Assembly (NCBI GenBank): GCA_964400355.1
Contig: CAYNTO010000008.1
Coordinates: 1-64,000, forward strand
Source of the DNA: JACKAL01 sp964400355
GTDB taxonomy: Bacteria > Bdellovibrionota > Bdellovibrionia > Bdellovibrionales > JAGQZY01
Length of the DNA stretch: 64,000 nt
Direction of reading: 5' to 3'
Positions 1 to 7,839 of this stretch are shown here, piece by piece. The position numbers and the translations under genes were made by a program. The stretch's first letter is position 1. The number at the start of each line of letters is the position of its first letter. The notes below the pieces were generated by a model. That model did not search any database, had not been told where the DNA came from, and worked only from the letters and a program-made list of their open reading frames with translations.

Positions 1-520
1 CACCGGTGGAGGCGATCTTTCCGCAGATCGCAATATCGCCATGAACGTCGATAATACTACGATTGAAATCGCCACCAACACAGTGCGAGTTAAAGACGGC
101 GGTATTACTAGTAGCAAAATTGCTGACGGCACTATCGTGAGTGCGGATGTGAGTGCAATCAGTATTGGTAAAATATCAAACGCACCAGCTGAGTACTTTA
201 CATATATGCCAGCAGGCACCGAATGTACGGATGGTTACGTGCTTAAATGGACTTCCAATGATCGTTGGGAATGTGCAACGGATCTCGTGGGCACCACCGA
301 TCACGGAGCCCTCACGGGCCTCGGTGATGACGACCATACTCAATACGCGCTTCTCGCCGGTCGCGGTGCGGGTCAAAACCTGCGCGGGGGAACAGCGGCG
401 AGTGCCAACCTCACTCTCGAATCCACTTCTGATTCCACCAAAGGGTATGTCATTCTTCAGCCAACGGGTGGCAACGTAGGAATTGGAACGACAGCTCCCA
501 GCTCGAAGTTGCAGGTAGCG
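1..520 (+). repeat. First copy of internal fibre-gene repeat
   Basis: This block matches 1357-1876 at a constant offset of 1356 bases. It encodes GGGDLSADRNIAMNVDNTT, the kinetics of the DDDHTQYALLAGR motif, and the first VGIGT unit. The copies differ mostly at third codon positions, so the duplication is old and under protein-level selection. The copy probably begins upstream of the window. Confidence 0.8.
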
Positions 521-3238
521 GGCGCTATTCAATTGGCGAACGATGCCGGCGCGTGCCCTGGTGCAGGAAATTCTAAGTTAGGTGCGGTAAAATATGTTTC
601 TGATGTGCTTTCAGTTTGTAATAGCGGTGGGTGGACACCGATCAGTGGTTCGATCGTCGCCTTTTATGCCACCCGTAGCTCTGGCAACGTGGCCAGTGGA
701 ACTACAATAGCCTTTAATACAGAAAGACTTGATACCGCGAACGCCTACAACACGGCAACCGGCGCGTTTGTCGCACCAGTAAGTGGTGTGTATCAGTTTA
801 CTTGGGGTCATATTGGAAACAGTGTCACCAACGACGTGTATCGGGCCTATTTACGTAGAAACGACGTCAATGTGGGAACCGGCGTGCAAGCTCGTTCTGC
901 GATGGGCACGGCTGGCGGCGACTACTCATCCTCTACAAACAGTTCGTACCTGAATCTAACGGCAGGTGATTCTATCACGGTCTACTATGTATCGGATGCG
1001 GGCAATCAGCTTCACGGTCAAAATGACTTCGCTTACTTTGCGGGGCACCTCCTCACTGCGGGAGGCGCAGGCGGTGGAAGCGCCGATCATTTAGGGAATC
1101 ACGTTGCTACCCAAAACATTGTGCTTGGATCCAATTGGCTGTCGGGCGACGGGAGCAATGAAGGTGTGTTTGTAAATGGCAGTGGTCTTGTAGGCGTAGG
1201 CACAGACGTGCCAGCTTCGTTACTCGATGTCGCAGGCACCATGCGTGTTCAAGAAATTTGCGATGAAGCAGGTAACAACTGTAAAGACGTATCTACCGGT
1301 TGGCCGACAGGCGTGACTACCACGCGCGCGATAAATACAAACTCGGGCTCGGGCCTTACGGGTGGTGGAGATCTCTCCGCAGATCGCAACATCGCCATGA
1401 ACGTCGACAATACTACGATTGAAATCGCAACCAACACCGTGCAAGTGAAAGACGGTGGTATCACGAGCGCAAAGATTGCCGACGGCACAATCGTCAGTGC
1501 CGATGTGAGCGCGATCAGCATTGGTAAAATATCAAACGCACCTGCAGAGTACTTCACGTACATGCCAGCCGGCACCGAATGCACAGATGGCTATGTGCTC
1601 AAATGGACAGCCAGTGACCGTTGGGAGTGTTCAGCGGATCTCGTCGGCGCCACCGATCACGGAGCCCTCACGGGCCTCGGTGATGACGACCACACCCAAT
1701 ACGCGCTTCTCGCAGGTCGCACTACGGGGCAAACGTTACGCGGTGGAACTTCGGCAAGTGCTAATCTCATATTGGATTCTACGTCGGATTCTACAAAAGG
1801 CTACGTTGTTTTGCAGCCTACGAATGGTAATGTGGGTATAGGAACTTCGGCTCCGGGGCAAAAACTCTCCGTCGCAGGGATGGTGGAGTCGACCGCCAGT
1901 GGATTTAAATTTCCCGATGGATCGATTCAAACCACTGCGGCAGGGCCACCCACCAGTCCAGATGCCTGGGTCGTATTTAAAGGGGACACAGCTGCAATTG
2001 CCGCGGGTTCGGGAGTTTCATCCATCACTAGGAACAGTGCCGGGTCTTACACCATTAACTGGAGCACTCCATTTCCAGATCACAATTATATTATTTTGGG
2101 AACCTGCAATGCGTGGGGTTTTAACGGTGCCAATTTCACTCTCGAAGGAAATAATATTGTGGGACATGGGTACCGAACCGTATTAACGACGAGTGCCCGC
2201 GTCGGTTGCCGAGAGTTGGCCACAAATTCAAACGTAGACTCCGATTTGATTCATGTCATGGCATTTCGATCCGCCGGGTTTTCCATGACATCGGTTGCAT
2301 CTATGGCGGATACCGATACCGATACGCAAATCTTCGTAGAAAAGAACGCCGACGAGGACAAGATAAGATTCAACACGGCTGGCACAGAGCGAATGATCAT
2401 CAACCAGAACGGTAATGTTGGTATTGGTACGACGAACCCTACTGCGCAACTTCATATACATGACACAGTTCCCATAATCAGGATGGGACCGTACGGTTAT
2501 CAGGGCTTGGGCAGCTCTGGGTATCCTTATTTCGCAATGGATCTTTCTTATGACGGAACGAACTGGAATTCCACTCATGCAACGGTTCGCGGTACAGCTC
2601 TAAGGATGACCTCGAACAAAATCAATCTCAGTTCAGCTCCTCCAAATACTGCCGGAGCGACAATCACCGATCATTTTACTGTCGATACAGTGAGCGGAAA
2701 CGTTGGTATTGGATCCACTGACCCGGGCCAAAAACTCTCGGTGGCGGGCACAATCGAGTCCACCTCTGGTGGTATTCGATATCCAGATTCCAGCACGCAA
2801 GCGACATCGGCGTTTGGGCCGGCGTTTTGTGCATCGATTAGTACGGGCAACTCATCTTTGAATTCCGTATGGGCGAAGGCACTGTTCGACACTGTGGAGT
2901 TTGATATCACGTCGAACTTTAATACCTCACTCAATAGGTACACTCCGAACAAAGCGGGCTACTACCGTGTGTCGGCCATGGTCACGTTCACACAAGTGGG
3001 TAGCGGCGCCCATACAAATTCTTTGTCTGTACGTAAAAACAATGCGCACTTTAAAGGCGCCAACAAATTGGTCAATTATTCGGGTAGTTTCACAGATACG
3101 GTTTCTGCAAATTTCATAGTTTATATGAATGGATCTACCGATTACTTAGATGTATGGCACGTTACGAATCATGGAACTAATGCCGCCACCGTAGGTTCTG
3201 CTAACGCCAGTTTCTGCGCCGATTGGGTTCGTCCTTAG
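1..3238 (+). CDS. Repetitive fibre-like surface or tail protein with C1q-like domains (5' end missing)
   Basis: The reading frame is open from base 2, and the sequence before the first ATG at 41 matches the inside of a later repeat, so the true start lies before the window. At least 1078 residues are seen. Units of the form GNVGIGT-x-AP-x-KL-x-VAG occur four times, and a GDDDHTQYALLAGR motif occurs twice; both are typical of phage tail fibres and of large surface fibres in Bdellovibrionota. A block near residues 205-345 (counted from base 41) and the last 140 residues look like C1q/TNF-type jelly rolls (FVAPVSGVYQF and NKAGYYRVSA). Likely a secreted or surface-attached trimeric adhesin; the ligand cannot be told. 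No signal peptide can be judged because the N-terminus is absent. It ends at TAG with no clear terminator. Confidence 0.75.
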   Translation, partial: TGGGDLSADRNIAMNVDNTTIEIATNTVRVKDGGITSSKIADGTIVSADVSAISIGKISNAPAEYFTYMPAGTECTDGYVLKWTSNDRWECATDLVGTTDHGALTGLGDDDHTQYALLAGRGAGQNLRGGTAASANLTLESTSDSTKGYVILQPTGGNVGIGTTAPSSKLQVAGAIQLANDAGACPGAGNSKLGAVKYVSDVLSVCNSGGWTPISGSIVAFYATRSSGNVASGTTIAFNTERLDTANAYNTATGAFVAPVSGVYQFTWGHIGNSVTNDVYRAYLRRNDVNVGTGVQARSAMGTAGGDYSSSTNSSYLNLTAGDSITVYYVSDAGNQLHGQNDFAYFAGHLLTAGGAGGGSADHLGNHVATQNIVLGSNWLSGDGSNEGVFVNGSGLVGVGTDVPASLLDVAGTMRVQEICDEAGNNCKDVSTGWPTGVTTTRAINTNSGSGLTGGGDLSADRNIAMNVDNTTIEIATNTVQVKDGGITSAKIADGTIVSADVSAISIGKISNAPAEYFTYMPAGTECTDGYVLKWTASDRWECSADLVGATDHGALTGLGDDDHTQYALLAGRTTGQTLRGGTSASANLILDSTSDSTKGYVVLQPTNGNVGIGTSAPGQKLSVAGMVESTASGFKFPDGSIQTTAAGPPTSPDAWVVFKGDTAAIAAGSGVSSITRNSAGSYTINWSTPFPDHNYIILGTCNAWGFNGANFTLEGNNIVGHGYRTVLTTSARVGCRELATNSNVDSDLIHVMAFRSAGFSMTSVASMADTDTDTQIFVEKNADEDKIRFNTAGTERMIINQNGNVGIGTTNPTAQLHIHDTVPIIRMGPYGYQGLGSSGYPYFAMDLSYDGTNWNSTHATVRGTALRMTSNKINLSSAPPNTAGATITDHFTVDTVSGNVGIGSTDPGQKLSVAGTIESTSGGIRYPDSSTQATSAFGPAFCASISTGNSSLNSVWAKALFDTVEFDITSNFNTSLNRYTPNKAGYYRVSAMVTFTQVGSGAHTNSLSVRKNNAHFKGANKLVNYSGSFTDTVSANFIVYMNGSTDYLDVWHVTNHGTNAATVGSANASFCADWVRP
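1357..1876 (+). repeat. Second copy of internal fibre-gene repeat
   Basis: Second copy of the block at 1-520, in the same frame, with the same order of motifs (GGGDLSADRN, GDDDHTQYALLAGR, VGIGT). The DNA between the copies encodes the first C1q-like domain, so the protein is built as repeat, globular head, repeat. Confidence 0.8.
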
Positions 3239-3378
3239 GGCTCTGTTTTCTCGCCGACTAAATTCTATACATAGCTATCGTTTTTACATCGCAGGCCGGG
3301 CAACGTGGCCGAATGGTGACGCGTTTGCTATATTTGGCGCTCTCCCACGCCCATAGCGGCAAAATAGAAAGAGGCTTT

Positions 3379-3834
3379 ATGCTTAAGAGAATCGCGTGTT
3401 CGTTTTCATTTTTGGCTCTCACGGCGGTGTCTATCGATGCCAATGCTGGCCGTTTGGTTTCGGTAAAACAATGCACGCAAAATGGTGCGTTCTCACAAAG
3501 CTGTAAAAATTTAAAGATGCCCAAAGACCGCTCTTGTTCGGCTTTGACAACATCGGTGTCCTCTGGACAAATCGGTAACAGCCAGTTTCATGGTAAATAT
3601 ACGATTGCAGCCACCGGTCGCGGTGAACGCTCCTTCACCTCGAGCATTGTTGAATATGCAGAGAACGGCTGGGGTCACGGCGTGGTCCGTAGCCCATGGG
3701 GCGGCGATCAAATAGGTGAGTGGACGGGAACACGAATTAAAGTTTCCGGTGGATACCAGATCCAGGTAAAAGATTTTTACTTGTATGAATATTCCAATGA
3801 TTCGCAATACATTGAGTACCACTGCAAGCAATAA
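3379..3834 (+). CDS. Small secreted cysteine-containing protein, unknown function
   Basis: I do not recognise a family. The 151-residue product starts with a clear Sec signal peptide (MLKRIACSFSFLALTAVS, then DANA before the mature part) and has cysteines that could form disulfides in the periplasm or outside. I chose the ATG at 3379 because GAAAGAGG sits just upstream and because it places the signal peptide at the N-terminus; the longer frame from 3313 would bury it. It lies 140 bases after the fibre gene and is followed by a strong terminator. Confidence 0.7.
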   Translation: MLKRIACSFSFLALTAVSIDANAGRLVSVKQCTQNGAFSQSCKNLKMPKDRSCSALTTSVSSGQIGNSQFHGKYTIAATGRGERSFTSSIVEYAENGWGHGVVRSPWGGDQIGEWTGTRIKVSGGYQIQVKDFYLYEYSNDSQYIEYHCKQ

Positions 3835-3860
3835 TCAAATCAACATTGCGATATAAAATG

Positions 3861-3886
3861 AGGGCCCGCCAGGCCCTTTTTTATTT
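3861..3886 (+). terminator. Rho-independent terminator
   Basis: GGGCC (3862-3866) pairs with GGCCC (3872-3876) around a 5-base loop, followed by a run of T. It ends the small secreted-protein gene and separates it from the convergent transporter gene. Confidence 0.85.
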
Positions 3887-3902
3887 TCAGAATCCGATAT
3901 GT

Positions 3903-5183
3903 TCAGCAGAGCACGCCGGCGATGCAGGCAGTGATAAAGGAGGCGAGGCTCCCGCCGACCACAGCGCGAAGGCCGAAAACGGCCAGTTCTTTTTTGCGTT
4001 GGGGGACGAGGCAGCCGATGCCGCCCAGTTGAATGGCGATAGAGGAAAAGTTGGCAAAACCGCAAAGAGCGTAAGAGGCAATAATCAGGGTTCGCGGAGT
4101 GAGTGAATTGCCTTTTTGTGCAAGATCCAGATAGGCGATGAATTCATTGAATACAGTTTTCTTGCCCAGGATGACAGAGACTGTCGGCACGTCCTGCCAC
4201 GGTATACCCATAAAAAAACTAAACGGAGAAAAGATCCACGACATCGCCCAGTCGAGGGAAAGCTTTGCCGGCTCACCAGTGAGCGTTGGACCCCACGATG
4301 AGAACGAAATGGCCTCGCCGATTTGCACCAACACGTAATCACCCAAGGAGATGAGCGCGATAAACGCAAGCAACATACCGCCCACATTGATGGCGAGAGT
4401 GACTCCTTCGCTGGCGCCCTCGGCCGCGGCTTCGACAACGTTGACGTGAGGGCTTTTTGTAGAGGGTGGTGTTTGATCGGCGGTTTCTGGTACTTCGACC
4501 TCCGGCACCATCACCTTAGCGATCAACAATGCCGCCGGAGCGGAGAGTACACTGGCTGTGAGCAGGTGCCCGCCGATTCCTGGGATCACGTCTTTTAATA
4601 ACCCCACGTAAGCAGCGAACACGCCGCCGGCCACGCTGGCCATGCCACCCACCATCAGGCAAAACAACTCAGAGGATGTCATGCGGGCGAGATACGGACG
4701 AATGATGAGCGGTGCTTCTGTTTGCCCCACAAAAATATTCATGGATGCCGCTAAGCTCTCCGCACCACTCACTCTGAGCGTTTTGTACATAACGTAGGCG
4801 AATCCGCGCACCACCCATTGCATGATCCCAACGTGATAGAGTACTGCCATCAGCGATGAGATGAAGACGATGGTTGGTAGGATGGTGAAGGCGATGATAA
4901 AGCCGTACTTTTCTTGGTCGAGCAAGCTCCCAAATAAAAAGCGGCTGCCTTCGTCGGAAAAATTGAGAATTTTTAAAATAACAGCATTGGCTTTGTTGAA
5001 CACAAATGCAAATGGGCCGGACACTCCTAAAGACGGAACACCCAAAACTAAAACGGCCAAAACAAACTGTAAAATCAACGATTTTGCAACGAGCGCCCAA
5101 TTCACGCGGCGCTTGTGGGTCGAAAAAGCAAAGGCCACGCCGATAAACACGAAGATGCCGATAAAACTGAGCGCGTGTTCCAT
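3903..5183 (-). CDS. Concentrative nucleoside transporter (CNT/NupC family)
   Basis: A 426-residue polytopic inner-membrane protein of the NupC/CNT family, which imports nucleosides with a cation gradient. The family-specific GQTEAPL motif is present in the middle, followed by the Gly-rich AGGVFAAYVGLL segment, and the length is usual for the family. The ATG shares one base with the TAA of the upstream RNA methyltransferase gene (TAATG), so translation is probably coupled. The coupling with two RNA-modifying enzymes is likely positional, not functional. The cation and exact substrate cannot be told from the sequence. Confidence 0.9.
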   Translation of the reverse strand: MEHALSFIGIFVFIGVAFAFSTHKRRVNWALVAKSLILQFVLAVLVLGVPSLGVSGPFAFVFNKANAVILKILNFSDEGSRFLFGSLLDQEKYGFIIAFTILPTIVFISSLMAVLYHVGIMQWVVRGFAYVMYKTLRVSGAESLAASMNIFVGQTEAPLIIRPYLARMTSSELFCLMVGGMASVAGGVFAAYVGLLKDVIPGIGGHLLTASVLSAPAALLIAKVMVPEVEVPETADQTPPSTKSPHVNVVEAAAEGASEGVTLAINVGGMLLAFIALISLGDYVLVQIGEAISFSSWGPTLTGEPAKLSLDWAMSWIFSPFSFFMGIPWQDVPTVSVILGKKTVFNEFIAYLDLAQKGNSLTPRTLIIASYALCGFANFSSIAIQLGGIGCLVPQRKKELAVFGLRAVVGGSLASFITACIAGVLC

Positions 5184-5953
5184 TATTTTCCTCGGACGGC
5201 GTTGAGTTCGTAAAAGAGAATGCTGGCCGAGACGGCGGCGTTCAGGGATTCCACGTCGTTATTCATCGGTATTGTTACGCGTTCACAGTGCAGCTCACGC
5301 GGGATGCCCTGACCTTCTTCGCCGATGAGCCAGCGGGTAAATGGAGTTTTGCGATTTTGCATAGCCAGTCGTAGGGGTGTTCCCGCCATATCAAGAGCCA
5401 CTAGGTTTGCAGTGCCTTCGAGATCATTAATCGAAGGGCCAAGTTTAAAATCGATAAAAAAGTTAAAGCCGCTCGCGGCTTTGGTCACTTTGGGTAGGTA
5501 GGGATCGGCGCATTCGTCGAGAAGAATAATGTTGCGCACGCCAAATGCACTCGCGCTGCGGATGACCGCGCCCAAGTTCGAAGGGTCGCCCAGAGCGCAA
5601 AGGAGTTCCTGGGAGTGGAGAGTGGCATTGGGATCCCATTCGGAGAATTCTTCAACGGGCGTACAGAGGAGTGGGGCGTTGGTTCCCACCACATCGAGTT
5701 CGCGGAATAGATCTTTTTGCAGGACGAGAAGTTGTTTGTCTGCTGCTTCTGTATTTTGTAATGAATCGAAGAGTGGGTGGTGTTCACTGTGGAAGACAAA
5801 AAAACTCTCGCTTTTTCGTCGACTCAGCTCACGCACAATCTTTTCACCGCTCGCTAAAGCGCGCTTCTGCTTATGAATGCCCTTTTTGCCGGTGAGTTGA
5901 GACAACTCCTTATAGATGGCATTAGACCCGCTGTCGATGCGTTTGATTTTCAT
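5183..5953 (-). CDS. TrmH/SpoU-family RNA 2'-O-methyltransferase
   Basis: A 256-residue SPOUT enzyme that would move a methyl group from SAM to a ribose 2'-OH of rRNA or tRNA. All three SpoU motifs are seen: GDPSNLGAVIRSASAFGV (motif 1 with its Asn and Arg), IGEEGQGIP (motif 2), and IPMNNDVESLNAAVSASI (motif 3). The N-terminal 100 residues resemble the substrate-binding domain of RlmB/TsnR-type enzymes. It starts inside the rsmG stop (ATGA overlap) and its own stop overlaps the transporter start. The RNA target (23S G2251-like or other) is not decided by sequence. Confidence 0.9.
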   Translation of the reverse strand: MKIKRIDSGSNAIYKELSQLTGKKGIHKQKRALASGEKIVRELSRRKSESFFVFHSEHHPLFDSLQNTEAADKQLLVLQKDLFRELDVVGTNAPLLCTPVEEFSEWDPNATLHSQELLCALGDPSNLGAVIRSASAFGVRNIILLDECADPYLPKVTKAASGFNFFIDFKLGPSINDLEGTANLVALDMAGTPLRLAMQNRKTPFTRWLIGEEGQGIPRELHCERVTIPMNNDVESLNAAVSASILFYELNAVRGK

Positions 5954-6750
5954 TCATCGTCCTCGTCATCGGCCCATTCATCAGGAGGTTCTCCCAACAG
6001 GGGGCTCTTGATTTTGCGGAAGACAATTAGGCGGCGTTCATGAGTGGTGTGCGGAAGTGTATAGGGAATGTCTTTTTCCAACACGTAGTACTCACCGTAC
6101 TCGTCCAGTGCCATTTTAATTTCGGGATCAACGTTGGGGCCCTTCATTAAAAATATTTTTCCGTTGAGTTGCAGGCTGTTGATCACATTGCCTAAAGTGT
6201 TGCGGCAGTCTTCCACGGCGCGAGTGATTACGCCGTTTACAGGGTAGGCGAAATCTTTGGTGATATTTTTTCCAAGGATATCCATGTTTTCGAGCTTCAA
6301 TGCCTCGCGGGCGGTTTTTAAAAATTCCACGCGTTTTTGTACACCTTCGGCGAGAAAGATTTTTTTCTCAGTGGGTATTACCATGCGCAGGGGAATTCCT
6401 GGAAACCCAGGGCCGCTTCCCACATCGATCAGCGGAAAAGTGAGGTTCACCAAGCGCGGAATGATGAGGCAATCGATAAAATGCTTGATGGCCACATCGC
6501 GCAGGGAGAGCAGGCGGGTAAAGTTGTTATCCTTTTGCTCGGTCATGAGCAGAATGTAAAAATCGACGAGCTTGAGGCGCACTTCGTGAGAAATATCTTC
6601 GAAACCGTGATTGCGAAAGATGTCGTAGAGGCGGTCATTGGCCTCGTCACGGCTTAAAATCTCTGTGGGCCGTTTGTGGGCGCCTCGACGGAGATGAGCC
6701 CCTTTATGAGAGCCCATGGGACTGGTGTTCGAACGATTTTTGTGCGCCAT
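5950..6750 (-). CDS. rsmG: 16S rRNA m7G527 methyltransferase RsmG (GidB)
   Basis: Makes the N7-methyl of G527 in 16S rRNA. The SAM-binding loop DVGSGPGFPGIPLRM is the family signature; the rest follows the GidB pattern through the C-terminal HTTHERRLIVFRK. The start at 6750 (MAHKNRSN) is preferred over the in-frame ATG at 6792 because AAAGAGGT stands 5 bases before it. A basic N-terminal stretch of about 40 residues (HKGAHLRRGAHKRP) and an acidic tail are extra compared with short GidB proteins. First gene of a three-gene coupled operon; divergent from pheS with only 51 bases between the two starts. Confidence 0.93.
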   Translation of the reverse strand: MAHKNRSNTSPMGSHKGAHLRRGAHKRPTEILSRDEANDRLYDIFRNHGFEDISHEVRLKLVDFYILLMTEQKDNNFTRLLSLRDVAIKHFIDCLIIPRLVNLTFPLIDVGSGPGFPGIPLRMVIPTEKKIFLAEGVQKRVEFLKTAREALKLENMDILGKNITKDFAYPVNGVITRAVEDCRNTLGNVINSLQLNGKIFLMKGPNVDPEIKMALDEYGEYYVLEKDIPYTLPHTTHERRLIVFRKIKSPLLGEPPDEWADDEDDE

Positions 6751-6801
6751 GTTGACCTCTTTATGATTGATAAAAGGAGGCGGTGCAATCATATTTTGTG
6801 A

Positions 6802-7824
6802 ATGCTTTCAAAAAAGCTCCAAGATATTAAAATCGCAGCTGAAAAAGACATCCAAACCGCTCAATCTCTCGATGAATTGTACCAAGTAAAGGTCAAGTAT
6901 CTGGGGAAGCAGGGCGAGCTCACCGTGATCATGAAAGACATGGCCGCTCTTCCCAAAGAGGAAAAGCCCCTGTTTGGCAAAGAAGTGAACATTGTGAAAG
7001 AAGCCGTCACCGTGGCGCACGACCAGCGCTACGCGGTTTTGGATTCAGAGGAACTCCATAAAAAACTCTCGCAAGATGAACTGGATCTCACTTTGCCGGG
7101 TCCTGTGGTTCCTAAAGGGTCGGCCCATTTGATTCCCAATGTGATCAACGAGATCGTGGATATCCTTGCGCGGATTGGATTTTCCGTGCGCACCGGTCCG
7201 CTCGTGGAATCGGATCAGTACAACTTTACATTTTTAAATATTCCTGAGAATCATCCCTCGCGCGATATGCAGGATACGTTTTATATCGATAAAAATCATG
7301 TGCTGCGCACGCACACAAGCCCTGTCCAGATTCGCACCATGCTCGCTGAGAAACCACCTATTCGGATTCTAGCTCCCGGCAGTGTGTTCCGAAACGATTA
7401 CGATGCGTCCCACTCGCCGCACTTTCACCAGATCGAGGCGTTACTCGTGGACAAAAACGTGTCCATGGCGGATCTCAAGGGCACCATCTCTTATTTTATT
7501 AAAGAATTTTTTGGCAAAAATATTAAAACACGTTTTCGCCCCAGCTTTTTTCCGTTCACGGAACCTTCGGCCGAAGTGGATTGTTCTTGTCCGCTCTGTA
7601 ACAGCAAAGGCTGTAAGATGTGCAAGCAGACCGGTTGGATCGAAATCGGCGGTAGCGGTTTAGTACATCCCAATGTTTTGCGTGCGGCTAACATTGATCC
7701 CGATGAGTGGCAGGGGTTTGCTTTTGGTTTTGGTGTGGAGCGTATGGCGATCATCAAATACGGCGTCACCGATATTCGTTTGTTCATGGAAAATGACGGG
7801 CGCTTTTTAGAACAATTCAGATAA
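6802..7824 (+). CDS. pheS: Phenylalanyl-tRNA synthetase alpha subunit
   Basis: Catalytic subunit of the (alpha-beta)2 class II synthetase that charges tRNA-Phe. The N-terminal coiled coil contains YLGKQGELT, class II motif 2 is FRNDYDASHSPHFHQIE, and motif 3 is GFGVERMAIIKYG; 340 residues is the usual size. A TGA lies just before the ATG at 6802, so no longer start is possible in frame. The only good Shine-Dalgarno (AAAAGGAGG, 6772-6780) is about 21 bases upstream, which is unusually far. Followed after 15 bases by pheT. Confidence 0.96.
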   Translation: MLSKKLQDIKIAAEKDIQTAQSLDELYQVKVKYLGKQGELTVIMKDMAALPKEEKPLFGKEVNIVKEAVTVAHDQRYAVLDSEELHKKLSQDELDLTLPGPVVPKGSAHLIPNVINEIVDILARIGFSVRTGPLVESDQYNFTFLNIPENHPSRDMQDTFYIDKNHVLRTHTSPVQIRTMLAEKPPIRILAPGSVFRNDYDASHSPHFHQIEALLVDKNVSMADLKGTISYFIKEFFGKNIKTRFRPSFFPFTEPSAEVDCSCPLCNSKGCKMCKQTGWIEIGGSGLVHPNVLRAANIDPDEWQGFAFGFGVERMAIIKYGVTDIRLFMENDGRFLEQFR

Positions 7825-7839
7825 GCGGAGATTGGTGCT

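Noticed and set aside
3295..3365. tRNA-Leu-like sequence (GTGGCCGAATGGTGACGCG)
   Set aside because: Only the D-arm-like part is seen; there is no anticodon arm, T arm or matching acceptor stem.
6783..6830. Short GTG-started leader peptide before pheS, as an attenuator
   Set aside because: Distance from the AGGAGG is only 2 bases, there are just two or three Phe codons, and no terminator hairpin is present.
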